Below, in pieces: positions 6,533-8,428 of a stretch of DNA of 8,428 nucleotides. A program made the position numbers and the translations under genes. Each line of letters begins with the position of its first letter. The stretch's first letter is position 1. The notes beneath the pieces are model-generated. The model ran no database searches. It was given only the letters and a program-made list of their open reading frames with translations, and had not been told where the DNA came from. The stretch is from assembly GCA_017645985.1 (NCBI GenBank), contig JAGCNK010000138.1, positions 1 to 8,428 of the forward strand, written 5' to 3'. This DNA is from Bacteroidales bacterium (GTDB lineage Bacteria; Bacteroidota; Bacteroidia; Bacteroidales; UBA3824).

Positions 6533-7596
6533 TATTTCTTGGGGTTAATGATTTTATCCTGTATGTTGATAGATTCTTGGTGGATGGCCTGGAATATCTT
6601 GGTGATGAGTTCGCGGCTCAGGCTGTTTTCGCCTGCCATCATCATATACTTGTTGAGCAACGAATCCCAGCGTGCGGGCTGAAGCACTGCCATCTTGTTC
6701 TCCTTTTTGTAACGTCCGATGCCTTCCGAAATGCTCATACGCTTTTTCAAGAGGTCGATAAGCAGGTCGTCGATAACGTCGATTTTGGCGCGGAGCTCGT
6801 CGAGGAGCTTGGGCGAAATACCTTCGGGCAGGATGTCGCGGATAACCAGGTTGCCGAGCATCTCTTTCAATGCGGCGGGAGTAAGCTGCTGCTTAGCGTC
6901 GCTCCAAGCCTTGTCGGGATTGATGTGCGACTCAATCATAAGACCGTCGACATTCAAGTCGAGAGCCTTCTGCGCAATCTCAAACAGGTATTCGCGTTTG
7001 CCGGCTATGTGGCTCGGGTCGCAGATAAGGTGAAGGTCGGGACGGCGGCGTTTCATCTCGATAGGAATCTGCCACAGCGGAGCGTTGCGGTAGAGAATCT
7101 TCTCGTAGCTTGAGAATCCACGGTGGATAAGTCCTATCTGCTTGATGCCGGCATCCTGAAGACGCTCAACAGCGCCAAGCCAGAGGTCAACGTCGGGGTT
7201 GACAGGGTTCTTTACCAATACGGGAATCTCCACGCCCTTGAGACAGTCGGCAATCTCCTGCATAGCAAACGGGTTGGCAGATGTGCGTGCGCCAATCCAG
7301 ATGATGTCGATACCGGCGTTTACGGCTTCCTCCACGTGGTGTGTGTTGGCCACTTCGGTAGATGTTATCATACCTGTCTCCTCTTTCACACGCTGCATCC
7401 AGGGAAGTCCCACTGTGCCGATACCCTCGAAGTTGCCCGGACGAGTGCGGGGTTTCCAGATACCTGCGCGGAACACTTTGATGCCGTTGGCTGCAAGCTG
7501 ACGGGCTGTTTCAATGGTCTGTTCCTCAGTTTCGGCACTGCACGGGCCGGCTATAATCAATGGTCTTTTTTCAAAAAGGCTGTTAAGATCTATCAT
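6532..7596 (-). CDS. aroF: Bifunctional DAHP synthase (type I-beta) / chorismate mutase (AroQ class)
   Basis: The N-terminal domain (about 1-250) condenses phosphoenolpyruvate and erythrose 4-phosphate to DAHP, the entry step of the shikimate pathway; the C-terminal domain (about 262-350) converts chorismate to prephenate. Synthase motifs are AGPCSAE (Cys19), KPRTRPGNFEG (48-58), GARTS (102-106), LVKNP (Lys129), HRGF (158-161), CDPSHIAGKRE (His196) and MIESH (Glu222) with Asp233. Cys19, His196, Glu222 and Asp233 fit the four-ligand metal site, with His-Glu-Asp spacing as in the Thermotoga enzyme. Mutase residues align with the E. coli AroQ helices: Arg269, Arg286, Lys297, Arg309 and Gln346. 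The same layout is known in Prevotella nigrescens, where prephenate made by the mutase domain allosterically inhibits the synthase; similar control is likely here but inferred. The gene lies 18 nt after tyrA and overlaps aroD by one base. The symbol is conventional; aroG or aroA also appear for such fusions. Confidence 0.95.
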   Translation of the reverse strand: MIDLNSLFEKRPLIIAGPCSAETEEQTIETARQLAANGIKVFRAGIWKPRTRPGNFEGIGTVGLPWMQRVKEETGMITSTEVANTHHVEEAVNAGIDIIWIGARTSANPFAMQEIADCLKGVEIPVLVKNPVNPDVDLWLGAVERLQDAGIKQIGLIHRGFSSYEKILYRNAPLWQIPIEMKRRRPDLHLICDPSHIAGKREYLFEIAQKALDLNVDGLMIESHINPDKAWSDAKQQLTPAALKEMLGNLVIRDILPEGISPKLLDELRAKIDVIDDLLIDLLKKRMSISEGIGRYKKENKMAVLQPARWDSLLNKYMMMAGENSLSRELITKIFQAIHQESINIQDKIINPKK

Positions 7597-7614
7597 AATC
7601 TGAATGTTTTATAT

Positions 7615-8428
7615 TTATTTGTTTAATACTTTCTTTACTCTGTTGGCGTGGTTGATATAGTCTGCCATACCTTCAATATCATTATTTTGGAGCAATTGCT
7701 TAAAATCTTGAAGTTTTTCGATGTAAGTATCCAACACCGACATCACATTATCTTTGTTGTCGGTAAAAATGGGCACCCACATTTCGGCATTACTCATTGC
7801 TAGACGAACGGTGCTCTTGAAACCGCCCGAAGCAAGGTTGAAAATGTTTTTCTCGTTTTTCTCTTTTTCCAACACCGTATTTGCCAAAGCAAACGATGCA
7901 ACGTGCGGAATATGAGACACATAAGCCACGTGTATATCGTGATTAAACGAATTGAAAAACATCGGATTCATATTCAGCACCTCAAACATCTGTTTAACAG
8001 TTACCACAGCCTTCTCGTCGCTGTCTTCGGCGTCGCAGATGATAAACGCCTTGCCGTCAAACATACCTGAGATTGCCGACCAAGGACCAGAGTTTTCGGT
8101 TCCTGCCATCGGGTGACAAGCCACATAGCGTTTGCGTTTCTGATGGTATTTAACACGCTCACAAATAACGCCCTTGCAGCTGGCAACGTCCAACACAATT
8201 TGATTATCTGAAATCTTATCCAAAATCTGCGGAAGTATTTTAATTACTGCGCTCACAGGCACTGCCACCACAATAATATCACCTTGAGATATGGCATCTT
8301 CAAAAGATACTTCCTCGTCGATTAATCCCACCTGTTTGGCAAATGCTGAGTGAACAGGATTTTTGTCGTAGCCAATAATATGGTCGGCAAATTTTCTTTT
8401 TCTCAAATCGAGGGCAAGCGATCCGCCC
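7615..8428 (-). CDS. tyrA: Prephenate dehydrogenase (TyrA family), N-terminus cut by right edge
   Basis: Oxidative decarboxylation of prephenate to 4-hydroxyphenylpyruvate, the committed step to tyrosine, with NAD(P)+. About 270 residues are present. The open frame continues through the right edge: the visible start GGSLALDLRKRKF is the end of the Rossmann GxGxxGGS nucleotide-binding motif, so the true start is outside and the TTG at 8404-8406 is not a start. Downstream come the second Rossmann half (DIIVVAVPVSAV), VLDVASCKG, the family hallmark HPMAGTENSGPWSA, SHIPHVASFALAN, and LASGGFKSTVRLAMSNAEMWVPIF of the helical dimerisation domain. No ACT or chorismate mutase domain follows; the protein ends in ANRVKKVLNK. 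The mutase activity it needs is supplied by the next gene, 18 nt downstream. The coding sequence is visibly more AT-rich than the other genes here. Confidence 0.93.
   Translation of the reverse strand, partial: GGSLALDLRKRKFADHIIGYDKNPVHSAFAKQVGLIDEEVSFEDAISQGDIIVVAVPVSAVIKILPQILDKISDNQIVLDVASCKGVICERVKYHQKRKRYVACHPMAGTENSGPWSAISGMFDGKAFIICDAEDSDEKAVVTVKQMFEVLNMNPMFFNSFNHDIHVAYVSHIPHVASFALANTVLEKEKNEKNIFNLASGGFKSTVRLAMSNAEMWVPIFTDNKDNVMSVLDTYIEKLQDFKQLLQNNDIEGMADYINHANRVKKVLNK

Noticed and set aside
6577..7113. 178-codon plus-strand open frame (and further ones at 6719-7033, 7123-7626, 7199-7501)
   Set aside because: These lie antisense to the DAHP synthase/chorismate mutase gene, whose catalytic residues are intact; long antisense frames are a by-product of its codon use.
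8404..8406. TTG at 8404-8406 as the start of tyrA
   Set aside because: The same frame continues upstream as GGSLALD, part of the conserved Rossmann nucleotide-binding motif, so the gene extends past the window edge.
1..8428. Mobile elements, CRISPR, tRNA/rRNA, toxin-antitoxin or defence genes
   Set aside because: I saw no transposase, integrase, spaced direct repeats, RNA gene signatures or such gene pairs. The RecQ helicase is a common housekeeping gene and gives no reason to infer a defence island.

Overview
The window looks like a chromosomal segment of a Bacteroidales-type bacterium (phylum Bacteroidota). Four things support this: a DAHP synthase fused to a C-terminal chorismate mutase, a cluster of three secreted SurA/PpiC-like foldases of a Bacteroidales type, A-rich gene leaders without clear Shine-Dalgarno sequences, and TAnnTTTG (-7 type) promoter-like motifs. 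I cannot name the genus from the sequence. There are no RNA genes, insertion sequences, CRISPR arrays or phage genes, and no stretch of more than 300 bases lacks a gene.

Layout. (1) 1-429, minus strand: the N-terminal 143 codons of a RecQ-family DNA helicase, running off the left edge just after its DEAH box. (2) 430-573: an AT-rich divergent control region with one -7-like element facing each way and a perfect 12-bp palindrome between them. (3) 574-5882, plus strand: a tight four-gene run of a secreted parvulin protein, a foldase-like lipoprotein, a SurA-type protein and a MoxR-family AAA+ ATPase, with gaps of 14, 4 and 14 nt. (4) 5885-8428, minus strand: an aromatic amino acid operon read tyrA (cut by the right edge), DAHP synthase/chorismate mutase, aroD. 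The two operons meet tail to tail with 2 nt between stop codons.

How the genes work together. The foldase run probably serves the envelope: all three proteins have export signals (two signal peptides, one lipobox) and SurA-like architecture, so they may handle outer-membrane or secreted proteins in the periplasm. Reading catalytic positions across the three, only one parvulin domain (in the first protein) keeps both conserved histidines; the others lack one or both. The set looks more like a chaperone team than three redundant isomerases. The MoxR ATPase is cytoplasmic and stands without the DUF58/VWA genes that usually follow it. The aromatic operon supplies the first shikimate step (DAHP synthase), the third (3-dehydroquinate dehydratase), chorismate to prephenate (the fused mutase) and prephenate towards tyrosine (TyrA).

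I found no clearly novel system. The most interesting material is the degenerate multi-parvulin foldase set, its linkage to an unpartnered MoxR, and a small 24-nt tandem repeat in the surA linker.
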